Assembly: GCF_001280015.1 (NCBI RefSeq)
Contig: NZ_LGDV01000192.1
Span: 1 to 64,000, forward strand
Source of the DNA: Streptomyces sp. MMG1121
GTDB taxonomy: Bacteria > Actinomycetota > Actinomycetes > Streptomycetales > Streptomycetaceae
Direction: 5' to 3'
DNA length: 64,000 nt
Shown here: piece by piece, positions 37,549-46,507 of the stretch
Layout: every line of letters starts with the position of its first letter
Numbering within the stretch: the stretch's first letter is position 1
Notes under the pieces: model-generated
Database searches by the model: none
What the model was told of the DNA's origin: nothing
Seen by the model: only the letters and a program-made list of their open reading frames with translations
Position numbers and translations under genes: made by a program

Positions 37549-38897
37549 CCAAGCGGACCTACTGGTTGGAACACGCCTGGCTCGACACCACCGTCGAGCC
37601 GGGCGTGGCCCTGGACGTGGACGGCGGGCGGATCGGTGCCGTCCGCACCGGCGTCCCCACCCCGCCGCCCGGCGCCGAGGTGCTGCGCGGGCTCACGCTC
37701 CCGGGGCTGGCGAACAGCCACTCGCACGCCTTCCACCGGGCGCTGCGCGGCACCGTCCAGGTCGGCAGCGGCACCTTCTGGACCTGGCGCGAGGTGATGT
37801 ACTCCGTCGCCGACCGGCTGACCCCGGAGACCTACCACGCGCTGGCCCGCGCGGTGTACGCGGAGATGGCCCTGGCCGGCATCACGGCCGTCGGCGAGTT
37901 CCACTACGTGCACCACGCGCCCGGCGGCACCCCCTACGCCGACCCCAACGCCATGGGCGAGGCGCTGATCGCGGCCGCCGCCGAGGCCGGCATCCGGATC
38001 ACCCTCCTCGACACCTGCTACCTGTCCTCCGCCATCTCGAACAAGCACAGTGGCAAGGCCCCCGACGCCCATCAGCTCCGCTTCTCCGACGGCAGCGCCG
38101 AGGCCTGGGCGGAACGCTGTGCAGTTCTCAAGGAACGGGATCACGCGCGGATCGGGGCGGCCATCCACTCCGTACGGGCCGTGCCCGCCGACCAGTTGGC
38201 GACCGTGGCGGGGTGGGCCGGGGAGCGGCGGGCCCCGCTGCATGTGCACCTGTCGGAGCAGACCGCCGAGAACGACGCCTGCCTGGCCGCCCACGGATGC
38301 ACGCCCACCCGGCTGCTCGCCGACCACGGGGTCCTCGGGCCGCGCACCACCGGTGTGCACAACACCCACCTCACGGACGAGGACATCGCCCTGCTCGGCG
38401 GCTCGGGCACCGGCACCTGCATGTGCCCGACGACCGAGCGGGACCTGGCCGACGGCATCGGACCGGCCGTCGCCCTCCAGCGGGCCGGGTCCCCGCTCTG
38501 TCTCGGCTCCGACAGCCACGCCGTCATCGACCTGCTCGAAGAGGCGCGCGCGATGGAGCTGAACGAGCGGCTGCGCACCCGGACCCGGGGCCACTGGACC
38601 GCGAACTCCCTGCTGCGGGCCGCCACCGTCGACGGCCACGCCGCCCTGGGCTGGGACGAGGCCGGCACGCTGGAGGCGGGCGCCCTCGCCGACTTCACGA
38701 CGATCGCCCTCGACTCGGTCAGGACAGCGGGACCGCTGCCCAGGCTGGGCGCCGAGACGGCCGTATTCGCGGCGGGCGCGGCCGACGTACGGCACACCGT
38801 CGTGGGCGGTCGGCACGTCGTACGCGACGGGGCGCACACCCTCGTACCGGACGTGCCGCAGGCGCTGTCGGCCGCTGTCGGAGCCCTCCGCGGCTGA
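37545..38897 (+). CDS. hutF: Formimidoylglutamate deiminase
   Basis: A 450-aa amidohydrolase-superfamily enzyme converting N-formimidoyl-L-glutamate to N-formyl-L-glutamate and ammonia, Zn-dependent. Metal ligands: HSHAFHRAL (the HxH motif after strand 1), HVHLSEQ, and [14 protein letters not shown] with the late Asp. NHHAPGG-type (YVHHAPGG) and [13 protein letters not shown] segments match HutF rather than guanine deaminase. GTG overlaps the preceding stop (GTGA). Its presence fixes the pathway as the five-step route through N-formylglutamate, known biochemically in Streptomyces. Confidence 0.92.
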   Translation: MTKRTYWLEHAWLDTTVEPGVALDVDGGRIGAVRTGVPTPPPGAEVLRGLTLPGLANSHSHAFHRALRGTVQVGSGTFWTWREVMYSVADRLTPETYHALARAVYAEMALAGITAVGEFHYVHHAPGGTPYADPNAMGEALIAAAAEAGIRITLLDTCYLSSAISNKHSGKAPDAHQLRFSDGSAEAWAERCAVLKERDHARIGAAIHSVRAVPADQLATVAGWAGERRAPLHVHLSEQTAENDACLAAHGCTPTRLLADHGVLGPRTTGVHNTHLTDEDIALLGGSGTGTCMCPTTERDLADGIGPAVALQRAGSPLCLGSDSHAVIDLLEEARAMELNERLRTRTRGHWTANSLLRAATVDGHAALGWDEAGTLEAGALADFTTIALDSVRTAGPLPRLGAETAVFAAGAADVRHTVVGGRHVVRDGAHTLVPDVPQALSAAVGALRG

Positions 38898-38926
38898 ATC
38901 CCATCGCCCCCCACAAGGACGAGACC

Positions 38927-40102
38927 ATGAGCAGCAGCACCGTCATCACCAACATCAGCACGCTGGTCACCAACGACCCCTCCCTAGGTGACGGTTCCCC
39001 CCTGGGCCTGATCCGGGACGCGGCCGTCGTCATCGACGGCGACCGCATCACGTGGACCGGTGAATCCAGCAAAGCACCCGCCACTGACAACCGGGTCGAC
39101 GCGGGCGGCCGGGCGGTGCTGCCGGGCTTCGTGGACTCGCACTCGCACCTGGTCTTCGCCGGCGACCGCACCCAGGAGTTCAACGCCCGCATGTCCGGCC
39201 GCTCCTACACGGCGGGCGGCATCCGCACCACGGTCGCGGCCACCCGCGCCGCGAGCGACGCGGAACTGGAGGCGAACCTGACCCACTACCTGGCGGAGGC
39301 GCTGCGCCAGGGCACCACCACCTTCGAGACGAAGTCGGGCTACGGCCTCACGGTCGAGGACGAGTCCCGCGCGCTGCGCCTCGCGGCCCAGCACACCGAC
39401 GAGGTGACGTACCTCGGCGCGCACATCGTCTCCCCGGACTACGCCGACGATCCGGCGGCCTATGTCGCCCTGGTCACCGGCGAGATGCTGGACGCCTGCG
39501 CGCCGCACGCCCGCTGGGTCGACGTGTTCTGTGAGAAGGGCGCCTTCGACGGCGACCAGGCCCGCGCGATCCTCACCGCGGGCAAGGCGAAGGGCCTGCA
39601 CCCCCGCATCCACGCCAACCAGCTCTCCTACGGTCCCGGCGTCCAGCTCGCCGTGGAACTGGACGCGGCCAGCGCCGACCACTGCACCCACCTCACGGAC
39701 GCCGACGTCGACGCCCTGGCCAACAGCGACACGGTCGCCACCCTGCTGCCGGGCGCGGAGTTCTCCACGCGCGCGCAATGGCCAGACGCCCGCCGCCTCC
39801 TGGACGCGGGCGCGACGGTCGCCCTGTCCACCGACTGCAACCCCGGCTCGTCCTTCACCTCCTCCGTCCCCTTCTGCATCGCACTCGCCGTCCGCGACAT
39901 GCGGATGACCCCGGACGAAGCGGTCTGGTCGGCCACGGCGGGCGGTGCGGCGGCCCTGCGCCGCACCGACATCGGCCGTCTCACCCCGGGCGCCCGGGCC
40001 GACCTGACGCTCCTGGACGCCCCCAGCCACGTCCACCTCGCCTACCGCCCGGGCGTACCCCTGGTCAGGGGGGTGTGGCGACGGGGGGTGCGGGTGGTCT
40101 GA
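38927..40102 (+). CDS. hutI: Imidazolonepropionase
   Basis: A 391-aa Zn- or Fe-dependent amidohydrolase that opens the imidazolone ring to give N-formimidoyl-L-glutamate. H72-x-H74 ([15 protein letters not shown]), [18 protein letters not shown], and STDCNPGS with the catalytic Asp are all in place. AAGGACGAG precedes the ATG at 38927; 29 nt separate it from hutF, so it is in the same operon. Last gene of the hut cluster; converges with the lectin-fusion gene, 20 bp apart. Confidence 0.95.
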   Translation: MSSSTVITNISTLVTNDPSLGDGSPLGLIRDAAVVIDGDRITWTGESSKAPATDNRVDAGGRAVLPGFVDSHSHLVFAGDRTQEFNARMSGRSYTAGGIRTTVAATRAASDAELEANLTHYLAEALRQGTTTFETKSGYGLTVEDESRALRLAAQHTDEVTYLGAHIVSPDYADDPAAYVALVTGEMLDACAPHARWVDVFCEKGAFDGDQARAILTAGKAKGLHPRIHANQLSYGPGVQLAVELDAASADHCTHLTDADVDALANSDTVATLLPGAEFSTRAQWPDARRLLDAGATVALSTDCNPGSSFTSSVPFCIALAVRDMRMTPDEAVWSATAGGAAALRRTDIGRLTPGARADLTLLDAPSHVHLAYRPGVPLVRGVWRRGVRVV

Positions 40103-40122
40103 GCAGGGCCTTCGCCGACGGG

Positions 40123-41784
40123 TCAGGCGGCCCCGGCCCGCCACCGCTGCGCCCGGCTCCCGTCCAGCGGCTCCAGGGACACCCCGTAGCGGCCGGCCGG
40201 GGTCACCGCCGCGCCGGTGGCGATGCACGGGCGGATCGTGCCGTCGGGGGCGACGGTGAAGCGGAGGTTGTCCCCGTGGTCGCCGTGGACCGAGTCGCAG
40301 CCCCAGACGCCCACGCCCCGGTCGGTCGCACCGCGGCTGTCCAGGCAGAGGGAGTCGTCGGCCGCCGAGCGGACCACACCCAGGCGGCCGTCCACGCGCC
40401 AGCGCTGGGTCGCGGCGCCCGAGCAGGGGGCTGTGACGACGTCGTTGCCCTGCTCCGGATCGCCGTCGCGGATGTCCAGGCAGCGGCCCGTGGCGAGGTT
40501 CACCACCTGCGCGAAGGCCGTACCCGGGGGTGCGGGCGTGGGGCCGGGCGCCGAGGGGTGACCTGTCGGCGCAGGTACCGGTGCGGTCGGGTGGGGTGAA
40601 GTCCGGCCGGGGGGCGGGGAGTCGGTGGAGCGGGACGGTGCGGGGGACAGTGAGGGGGACGGAGTCACCGGGACCGTTGCCGTCACCGTCACCGGAGGAG
40701 GTGCCGGGGTCGCAGCCGTCGGCTCCTGGCCCCCTTTGCGGTCCGGGACGAGCAGGAACACCAGGAGCGGGGTCAGGGCCACGCCCAGGGCCGCCGAGGC
40801 CAGCAGGACGCGGCGCCGCGGCGGCCAGTTCGCCCCTACGCCAGAGGGTTCGGGGACGGGCGGCGGCTCTTCGGCGCGCAGGTACGCCGTGCCGCTCCAG
40901 GGCAGCAGGCCCTCCGCCAGGGTCTGCCGGGGTGTGTCCCGCAGAGCCCGCAGATCCTCGAACGCGGCCGTGCAGTGCGGGCAGCGCGCCATATGGGCGT
41001 CCAGATCGCCGCTGTGGCGCGGACCGTCGGGTCGTACCGCCTCCTCGATCAGCCGGCGGAAGTCGGCACAGCGCGGGTCGTCGGACGCGGCCAGGCGATG
41101 GCGCAGACAGGCCTGGGACAGGGCCTTGAGGGCCTGCGGGATGCCGTACGCCACGTCCGTGCGGCTCAGGCCGAGGTAGGCGGCGGTCCGCTGCTGCGGC
41201 TCCTGCTCCAGTACGCCGTACCAGATCAGGCCCTGGTCACGGGTGGGCAGTGAGCGGAACGCCGGGAGGAGGGGCGGGGCGGGGCCGTCGGGCAGGCCGG
41301 ACGCGTGCAGGACGAGCAGCAGGCCGGGGTCGACGCCCGTGGAGCGCTCGTCGTGGGCCCAGGCCGTCGCCAGCCTGGCGGTCAGCAGCAGGAGGCGGTG
41401 GCGCAGCGGGACGGCCGGGTCGGCACCGCGGGCCGTCTCACGGGCCGCCGTGGCGAAGGTCTCGGCCGCCAGCCGGCGGGCGCCGGACTCGCTCGCGGCA
41501 CAGAGCCGGGCGTAGGCCAGGACCGCCGGGTGGTGCCGTCTGCGCAGCTCCCGCAACGCGGGGTAGGCCGCGGAGGCGGGGGAGGCGGGAGAAGCGGTGG
41601 GGATGGAGGAGGCGGGGGAAACGGGGGAGCGGAGGAGGTCGGTGAGGCGGGTGTCCGGGGCGTCGTCGAGAGCCCCGTCGCCCGTGCTTCGGCCCGCCCC
41701 GGCCCTGGCCGTCCCGCCGGCACCCGCCCTGGCCGCGTCCGCCCAGGCTCCGCCCGTCCCGGCCCCGTCCTCCCGCTGAGCCAT
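40123..41784 (-). CDS. Sigma-factor-like/ZAS/transmembrane/ricin-lectin fusion protein
   Basis: A 553-aa multidomain protein. Residues 74-232 look like an ECF-type sigma factor, with a region-4 helix-turn-helix (QQRTAAYLGLSRTDVAYGIPQALKAL); residues 255-275 form a zinc anti-sigma motif H264-x3-C268-x2-C271 (HMARCPHC); 325-347 span the membrane; 348-420 is a Pro/Thr/Ser linker; 424-553 is a ricin-B lectin domain (QVVNLATGRCLDI, QRW repeats). The order implies a cytoplasmic regulator tethered to an extracellular carbohydrate sensor. The sigma part lacks a clear region 2 and may not be an active sigma. GGAGG 7 nt before the ATG at 41784. Confidence 0.82.
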   Translation of the reverse strand: MAQREDGAGTGGAWADAARAGAGGTARAGAGRSTGDGALDDAPDTRLTDLLRSPVSPASSIPTASPASPASAAYPALRELRRRHHPAVLAYARLCAASESGARRLAAETFATAARETARGADPAVPLRHRLLLLTARLATAWAHDERSTGVDPGLLLVLHASGLPDGPAPPLLPAFRSLPTRDQGLIWYGVLEQEPQQRTAAYLGLSRTDVAYGIPQALKALSQACLRHRLAASDDPRCADFRRLIEEAVRPDGPRHSGDLDAHMARCPHCTAAFEDLRALRDTPRQTLAEGLLPWSGTAYLRAEEPPPVPEPSGVGANWPPRRRVLLASAALGVALTPLLVFLLVPDRKGGQEPTAATPAPPPVTVTATVPVTPSPSLSPAPSRSTDSPPPGRTSPHPTAPVPAPTGHPSAPGPTPAPPGTAFAQVVNLATGRCLDIRDGDPEQGNDVVTAPCSGAATQRWRVDGRLGVVRSAADDSLCLDSRGATDRGVGVWGCDSVHGDHGDNLRFTVAPDGTIRPCIATGAAVTPAGRYGVSLEPLDGSRAQRWRAGAA

Positions 41785-41945
41785 CGTCCAGCCTCCTCGC
41801 GACACCGGGCGGCCGCGCCGTTGCGGCCCCGGGCTGGCATACCAGCCAGTATGGGGAGCCCATAGTGGTGGAGGGGGGCGGGCGGGAAAAGAGGTTTCCG
41901 CGGGTAACCGGATAACGGTTGGGAACCTGGGGGCAGTTGACCGAG

Positions 41946-41990
41946 ACGAGTGGCCCGGTACCGGCGGATGCCGGCGGCCGGGCCACTCGT
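41946..41990 (-). terminator. Hairpin terminator after the sigma-factor gene
   Basis: Perfect 13-bp stem ACGAGTGGCCCGG / CCGGGCCACTCGT, 19-nt loop with inner GCCGGC repeats, 32 bp past the sigma stop on the minus strand. Confidence 0.7.
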
Positions 41991-42021
41991 TCCCGGTGCC
42001 GTGGACGGCGGGACCCGGGGG

Positions 42022-42918
42022 TCACTCCTCCAGCGTCAGCCCCCTGCGCAGCCGCACCAGCGTGCGGGACAGCAGCCGCGACACATGCATCTGGGAGATG
42101 CCGAGTTCGTCACCGATCTCCGACTGGGTCATGTTCGCCACGAACCGCAGGGAGAGGATCTTCCGGTCCCGGGGCGGGAGTTCCGCGATCAGCGGCTTGA
42201 GCGACTCGACGTACTCGATGCCCTCCAGCCCGTGGTCCTCGTACCCGATCCGGTCCGCCAGCGCGCCCTCGGTCTCGTCCTCCTCCGGCTGGGCGTCCAG
42301 CGAGGAGGCGGTGTAGGCGTTCGAGGCGGCCATGCCCTCGACGACCTCGTCCTCGGACAGCCCGAGCCGCTCCGCCAGCTCCGCGACCGTGGGGGAGCGG
42401 TCCAGCTGCTGGGCGAGCTCGTCCCCGGCCTTGGCCAGGTCCAGGCGCAGCTCCTGGAGCCTGCGCGGTACGCGTACGGACCACGACGTGTCGCGGAAGA
42501 ACCGCTTGATCTCGCCGATGATCGTCGGCATCGCGAAGGTGGGGAACTCGACCCCGCGCGAGAGCTCGAAGCGGTCGATCGCCTTGATCAGGCCGATCGT
42601 GCCGACCTGGATGATGTCCTCCATCGGCTCGCTCCGGGAGCGGAAGCGGGAGGCGGAGAACTTCACGAGCGCGAGGTTCAGCTCGACGAGGGTGTTGCGG
42701 ACGTACGCGTACTCGTGCGTCCCTTCCTCCAGCGTCGTGAGGCGCTCGAAGAGGGTCTTGGACAGGGCCCGCGCGTCGACCGGGCCGATCTCGTCGTACG
42801 GGGGGATCTCCGGGAGTCCCTCGAAGGGGTCGAGGGGTTCGATGGGATGATCCAGCTGTTCCGGTGGGGGTGTCGACGTCGCGTCGTGGGTAGGCGATGC
42901 GTCGAGCCGGGGTGACAT
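42022..42918 (-). CDS. sigI: RNA polymerase sigma factor, SigB/SigF (group 3) type
   Basis: A 298-aa group 3 sigma factor. Region 2 (LVELNLALVKFSASRFRSRSEPMEDIIQVGTIGLIKAIDRFELSRG), region 3 (PTIIGEIKRFFRDTSWSVRVPRRLQELRL) and region 4 (LPPRDRKILSLRFVANMTQSEIGDELGISQMHVSRLLSRTLVRLR) are complete. Such factors govern stress and differentiation genes and are held by HATPase anti-sigmas. The divergent STAS and anti-sigma genes match the SigI/ArsI/PrsI module described in S. coelicolor, hence the symbol. I chose the ATG at 42918 (GGAGG, 5-nt spacing); upstream ATGs lack a ribosome binding site. GGGTAT at 43043-43038 on the minus strand resembles a SigB-type -10, so autoregulation is possible. Confidence 0.9.
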   Translation of the reverse strand: MSPRLDASPTHDATSTPPPEQLDHPIEPLDPFEGLPEIPPYDEIGPVDARALSKTLFERLTTLEEGTHEYAYVRNTLVELNLALVKFSASRFRSRSEPMEDIIQVGTIGLIKAIDRFELSRGVEFPTFAMPTIIGEIKRFFRDTSWSVRVPRRLQELRLDLAKAGDELAQQLDRSPTVAELAERLGLSEDEVVEGMAASNAYTASSLDAQPEEDETEGALADRIGYEDHGLEGIEYVESLKPLIAELPPRDRKILSLRFVANMTQSEIGDELGISQMHVSRLLSRTLVRLRRGLTLEE

Positions 42919-43125
42919 GGTGTCCTCCATCGTTCTCGGCATAAGGCTGCCGAAGCCAATGCGTGCACTGCGGTGTGCGGCGCCTCCGAAGCCGGCGTGT
43001 AGGGATAGGAATGTGTGTCCTTACTAGCCCTACCGGCATACCCGAACCGATCGCAAGTGCGTCCTGTTCAGGTATGTCCGATTATGTGAGGTTGTTCGGG
43101 TGTCGAAGTGTGCATGGAAGGCGTA

Positions 43126-43548
43126 ATGTTCGAGGGCATCAGCAGCCACGACCTCGGGAGAGAGAACGGCATGGACCACGGGATGGTCGGCAGCGCACAG
43201 TCGGGCCGACTTCTGGTGGAGGTGCGGGAAGAGGGCTCCAGCGCGGTTGTGCAGCCGGCGGGTGAGCTCGATCACCACACCGCCGATCTGCTGCGCGAGC
43301 CCCTCGAGCACCTCCTGGCCAAGGGCTTCTCGCGCCTCGTCGTGGACTGCACGCGCCTGGAGTTCTGCGACTCCACGGGCCTGAACGTCCTGCTCGGTGC
43401 CCGGCTGAAGGCGGAGGCCGCCGGTGGCGGGGTCCATCTGGCCGGGATGCAGCCGGTGGTGGCCCGCGTGTTCGAGATCACAGGAGCCGGGGCGGTCTTC
43501 ACCGTGCACGACTCCGTGGCGGCGGCTCTGGCGCCCGGCGCCGACTGA
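43126..43548 (+). CDS. arsI: STAS-domain anti-anti-sigma factor
   Basis: A 140-aa SpoIIAA/RsbV-like protein. The STAS core (GSSAVVQPAGELDHHTADLL ... RLVVDCTRLEFCDSTGLNVLLGARLKAEAAGG) carries the phosphorylatable Ser in CDST. Unphosphorylated it should bind the HATPase anti-sigma and free the sigma factor. Start is uncertain: GGAAGG precedes the ATG at 43126 by 4 nt, while GGGAGAG precedes the in-frame ATG at 43171, which would give 125 aa. Divergent from the sigma gene, followed by the anti-sigma gene after 248 bp. Confidence 0.88.
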   Translation: MFEGISSHDLGRENGMDHGMVGSAQSGRLLVEVREEGSSAVVQPAGELDHHTADLLREPLEHLLAKGFSRLVVDCTRLEFCDSTGLNVLLGARLKAEAAGGGVHLAGMQPVVARVFEITGAGAVFTVHDSVAAALAPGAD

Positions 43549-43796
43549 GCCCGCCCGCCCGCCCCCTCCTTGCGACCCTCTCCCTGGCGCGCTGTCGGGG
43601 CACCCGCTCCCGCGCATGTCCCGCACGTCGAAATCGGGGGGTGTTCCGCCGGATCGGCCGGGCAGGAGAGGGCAGGGGGAGGCGCGAATGGGCAGAAGTA
43701 AGCAGGAGTAGGCACGTACGGACCGGTCGGTGCCGGCCGGTGCGGGCCTTTGAATGGTGAACTGGTGAACTGGTGGATCGGTGAGGTGAAGCGCTG

Positions 43797-44357
43797 ATGA
43801 GCACCACCCGGCCTTGCTCGCCGGGCGACCGCGGCCCGGAGCCGAGCGGCGCTTCCGGGGTCTCCGAGGAGGGGGCGCCGTCCGCGGCCGTACCCGCGGG
43901 GGCGGCCGCGCCGTCCGGACCTTCCGACGGTATGCGGGAGACCGGCGGACGGCAGATCCGTCGGCTCGCCCTGGAGGGGGCGAGCGGGGTCGTCCCGCTC
44001 GCCCGTGACTACACCCGGCAGGCGCTGTACGCGTGGGGCTGGCTGCCCGCCGCCACCGCCGACCAGCGGGCCGCCGCCGAGGACGTGCTGCTCGTCGTCT
44101 CCGAACTGGTCACCAACGCCTGTCTGCACGCCGAGGGCCCCGACGAACTCGTCCTCACCTGCGACGACAAGGTGATCCGGCTGGAGGTCTCGGACCGCGG
44201 CACCGGCCAGCCGGCCCCGCGCACCCCGCACCGCGCCGGCCGCCCCGGCGGCCACGGCATGTTCATCGTGCAGCGGCTGTGCCTGGACTGGGGTGTCGTC
44301 CGCGTTCCCGGCCGGTCGGGCAAGACGGTGTGGGCGGAACTGGGCGCACCGGCGTAG
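43797..44357 (+). CDS. prsI: HATPase-domain anti-sigma factor (serine kinase type)
   Basis: A 186-aa RsbW/SpoIIAB-like protein with a disordered 50-residue N-terminus and a GHKL ATPase domain: N-box ELVTNACLHAEG, G1 box EVSDRGTGQP, G2 GGHGMFIVQRL. It should bind the SigB-type sigma at 42022 and phosphorylate the STAS protein at 43126. GAGGTGA precedes the ATG; the bases just before contain TGGTGAAC repeated in tandem (43755-43770). Confidence 0.87.
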   Translation: MSTTRPCSPGDRGPEPSGASGVSEEGAPSAAVPAGAAAPSGPSDGMRETGGRQIRRLALEGASGVVPLARDYTRQALYAWGWLPAATADQRAAAEDVLLVVSELVTNACLHAEGPDELVLTCDDKVIRLEVSDRGTGQPAPRTPHRAGRPGGHGMFIVQRLCLDWGVVRVPGRSGKTVWAELGAPA

Positions 44358-44559
44358 CCGGGCCGCGCCGGGCGCCGCTCCGTCCGCGGCGCTCGCCCGG
44401 GCGGCCGTCCGGCGTCCACGGCACCTCGGGTGCCGGGGAGCGGAGCTGGTCGCGGCGGTCGGTCCGCCGGCCGTGGGCCCGCCGTGGCTCGTGGGGCGTT
44501 CGCATCGTCACAGATCCTCCTCGCACCGTGTCTTCCTTCCTCACGCGCCCCGGCGTACC

Positions 44560-44589
44560 TTGACGGCCAATCTGATGAACCGTCAGGAA
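44560..44589 (+). promoter_or_regulatory. Possible promoter with CTGATG-AAC-CGTCAG palindrome
   Basis: TTGACG (44560-44565), 18 bp, CAGGAA (44584-44589). The spacer overlaps an imperfect 6-3-6 palindrome (44572-44586). It directly precedes the surface-protein gene at 44605. Confidence 0.4.
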
Positions 44590-44604
44590 TGGGGTGGACC
44601 GATC

Positions 44605-45315
44605 GTGTCGTACCCGAAACGAACCGCCGCGTTCGCGTCCGCCGCGGCTCTGGCCGGCTCGGCGGTGCTGCTGGCGGCGCCGGCGGCCCACGCGGACGTC
44701 GTCGATGTCAACTACCGCTGCCAGACGCCGATCGGCGTCAAGAGCGCCGTGTCGCCCATCGACATCAAGGGCGCCAAGAGCGGCGGCGGCTACAAGATCA
44801 CCATGTCGTGGCAGAAGGGCGTCTCCTCCAGCCCGGTCGAGCTGGGCAAGGGGGCGATGAGTCCGAGTGCCACGATCAGGCTCGGCGGCGCGGACAGCGG
44901 CACGCTGCCGGTCAGCGGGCCGCCCAACGCCGCCGCGATCCCCGCCAACACCCCCATCAAGATCAGCGACTTGACCGGCACGTACACGCCGTCGAAGACC
45001 GGCAAGGTCACCTTCACGCCGGGCACGCTCACCATCAAGGCGCTCGGCACGACGACGACGTGCACGCCGACCAACTCCCCGCAGGCGGCGCTGACCCTGG
45101 ATGTGACGGCGGCCGGCGGTTCGTCCTCCGGCGGCTCCTCCTCGGGCGGCTCCTCCTCGTCGTCCTCGGGCGGCACCTCCGCATCCGGACAGCTTCCGCA
45201 GACCGGCCCCGACGACTCGGCGGTCGCGCTCGGCACGCTCGGTGCCACGGTGTTCCTCGCCGGCGCGGCGGGCACGCTGTGGCTGACCCGCCGCGGCCAG
45301 TCCGTACGCCGCTGA
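44605..45315 (+). CDS. Secreted, sortase-anchored surface protein (LPQTG)
   Basis: A 236-aa exported protein. Residues 1-30 are a signal peptide ending AAPAAHA|D. The mature part has one beta-rich domain (VNYRCQTPIGVKSAVSPIDIKG ... LGTTTTCTPTNSP) with Cys near both ends, probably a disulfide. A Ser/Gly linker leads to LPQTG (197-201), a hydrophobic stretch and the tail TRRGQSVRR, a complete cell-wall sorting signal. The same domain recurs in the second half of the protein at 47613. GTG at 44605 is preferred; the ATG at 44575 would give an odd signal peptide. First of a four-gene envelope cluster; function unknown. Confidence 0.82.
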   Translation: MSYPKRTAAFASAAALAGSAVLLAAPAAHADVVDVNYRCQTPIGVKSAVSPIDIKGAKSGGGYKITMSWQKGVSSSPVELGKGAMSPSATIRLGGADSGTLPVSGPPNAAAIPANTPIKISDLTGTYTPSKTGKVTFTPGTLTIKALGTTTTCTPTNSPQAALTLDVTAAGGSSSGGSSSGGSSSSSSGGTSASGQLPQTGPDDSAVALGTLGATVFLAGAAGTLWLTRRGQSVRR

Positions 45316-45556
45316 CCCGGGCCGGGGGCCCGCGGCCACGCCGTACGCCCCCGACCTGGCCGATGCCCTGCGGTCGGCCGTACGTCACCGGCCCTGGGCC
45401 GACGGCCCGCGGTCGAGCCGTATGCCGCTGCCCCCGTACGCCGCTGACCCCGGCCGGCGCCCCGCGCACCGTCCGTCCGCCCCTCCCGCCGGGCCGACGA
45501 CCGCCCGACCGCCTGCCGACCGTGTTGGCCACCGCCGGCCACCGCTGGAGCCGCCC

Positions 45557-46507
45557 ATGCCGTCCGCCGTCCGCGCGCTGACCCACCGCCGGCGCCCGCC
45601 CCGGGCCCGCACCCCGCTGCCGGTCCGCGCGCTGCCCGTGGCCCTGTGCCTGCTGTTCGCCGTGCTGGGCGCGGCACCCCGCGCCGCCGCCGCGCCGGAC
45701 GCGCGCTGGTCCGTCGCGCCGGTGGGCGACGGCCGCCCGTCCTTCTACGCCGAGGGCCCGCCCGGCACGGTCCTGCAGGACACGCTGTCCGTCGTCAACC
45801 CCGGGCGCGCGCCGCTCGTCGTACGGCTGTCCGGCACCGGTCTGCGGACCGTGTTCGCCGAGCAGGGGGTACGTGTCCCCGCCCGCACCCGCGCCGAGGT
45901 GCCCTTCACGGTGACCGTGCCGGCCGGGACCGCGCCCGGCGTCCGCTCCGGCGCAGTCGTCGCACGGGACGCGAAGGGGCGTACGGCGACCGTGCCGATC
46001 CGGCTCAGGACCGGCGCTCCGGCGCTCGCCGCGCTGACCGTCGAGCATCTCGCCGTACACGCCCACAGCATTACGTACGACCTGGTCAACCGGGGTACGA
46101 CCGTCCTCGTACCGCGGCTCGCGGTGCGCGCGGACGGTGTGCTCGGCCGGGTCCTGGACCGCGCCCCGCGCACCCTCCCGGTCCACCTGCGCCCCGGCAC
46201 GCGCGTGCGGCTCACCGAGCCCTGGCCCGACCGGCCCGCACTGGACGCCGTCGACGTACGGCTGACGGTCACGGCCCCGGGCGGAGCGCACGACACGGAG
46301 ACCACGTCGGCCCGGTTCGTCCCGTGGGCGACCGTGGCGGAGGCGGGCGGCGCGGCCCTGGCCGCCGCGGGCGCGCTGCTCGCGGCACGCCGCCGCCGAA
46401 CCCGCACGGCACCGGCCGACCCCCCGCCCCGCGGCGCCCCCCAAGGCCCCGCCGATGACGAACTCCTCCATCGCAACGCCGAGTTGACGCAAGGGGCGGT
46501 GAAGTGA
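45557..46507 (+). CDS. Exported membrane-anchored beta-sandwich protein
   Basis: A 316-aa protein with a signal peptide (RALPVALCLLFAVLGAAPRAAAA), two Ig-like beta domains (WSVAPVGDGRPSFYAEGPPGTVLQDTLSVVN...; PALAALTVEHLAVHAHSITYDLVNRG...) and a C-terminal membrane helix (WATVAEAGGAALAAAGALLAARRRR) with a short cytoplasmic tail. The plan resembles DUF916/WxL-interacting proteins of Gram-positive envelopes, but similarity is only in architecture. GGAG with 6-nt spacing before the ATG at 45557; GTGA overlap with the next gene. Confidence 0.75.
   Translation: MPSAVRALTHRRRPPRARTPLPVRALPVALCLLFAVLGAAPRAAAAPDARWSVAPVGDGRPSFYAEGPPGTVLQDTLSVVNPGRAPLVVRLSGTGLRTVFAEQGVRVPARTRAEVPFTVTVPAGTAPGVRSGAVVARDAKGRTATVPIRLRTGAPALAALTVEHLAVHAHSITYDLVNRGTTVLVPRLAVRADGVLGRVLDRAPRTLPVHLRPGTRVRLTEPWPDRPALDAVDVRLTVTAPGGAHDTETTSARFVPWATVAEAGGAALAAAGALLAARRRRTRTAPADPPPRGAPQGPADDELLHRNAELTQGAVK

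Noticed and set aside
42919..42942. Upstream ATG starts for the sigma factor
   Set aside because: The ATGs at 42942 and 42930 lack a ribosome binding site, while the ATG at 42918 has GGAGG at 5-nt spacing.
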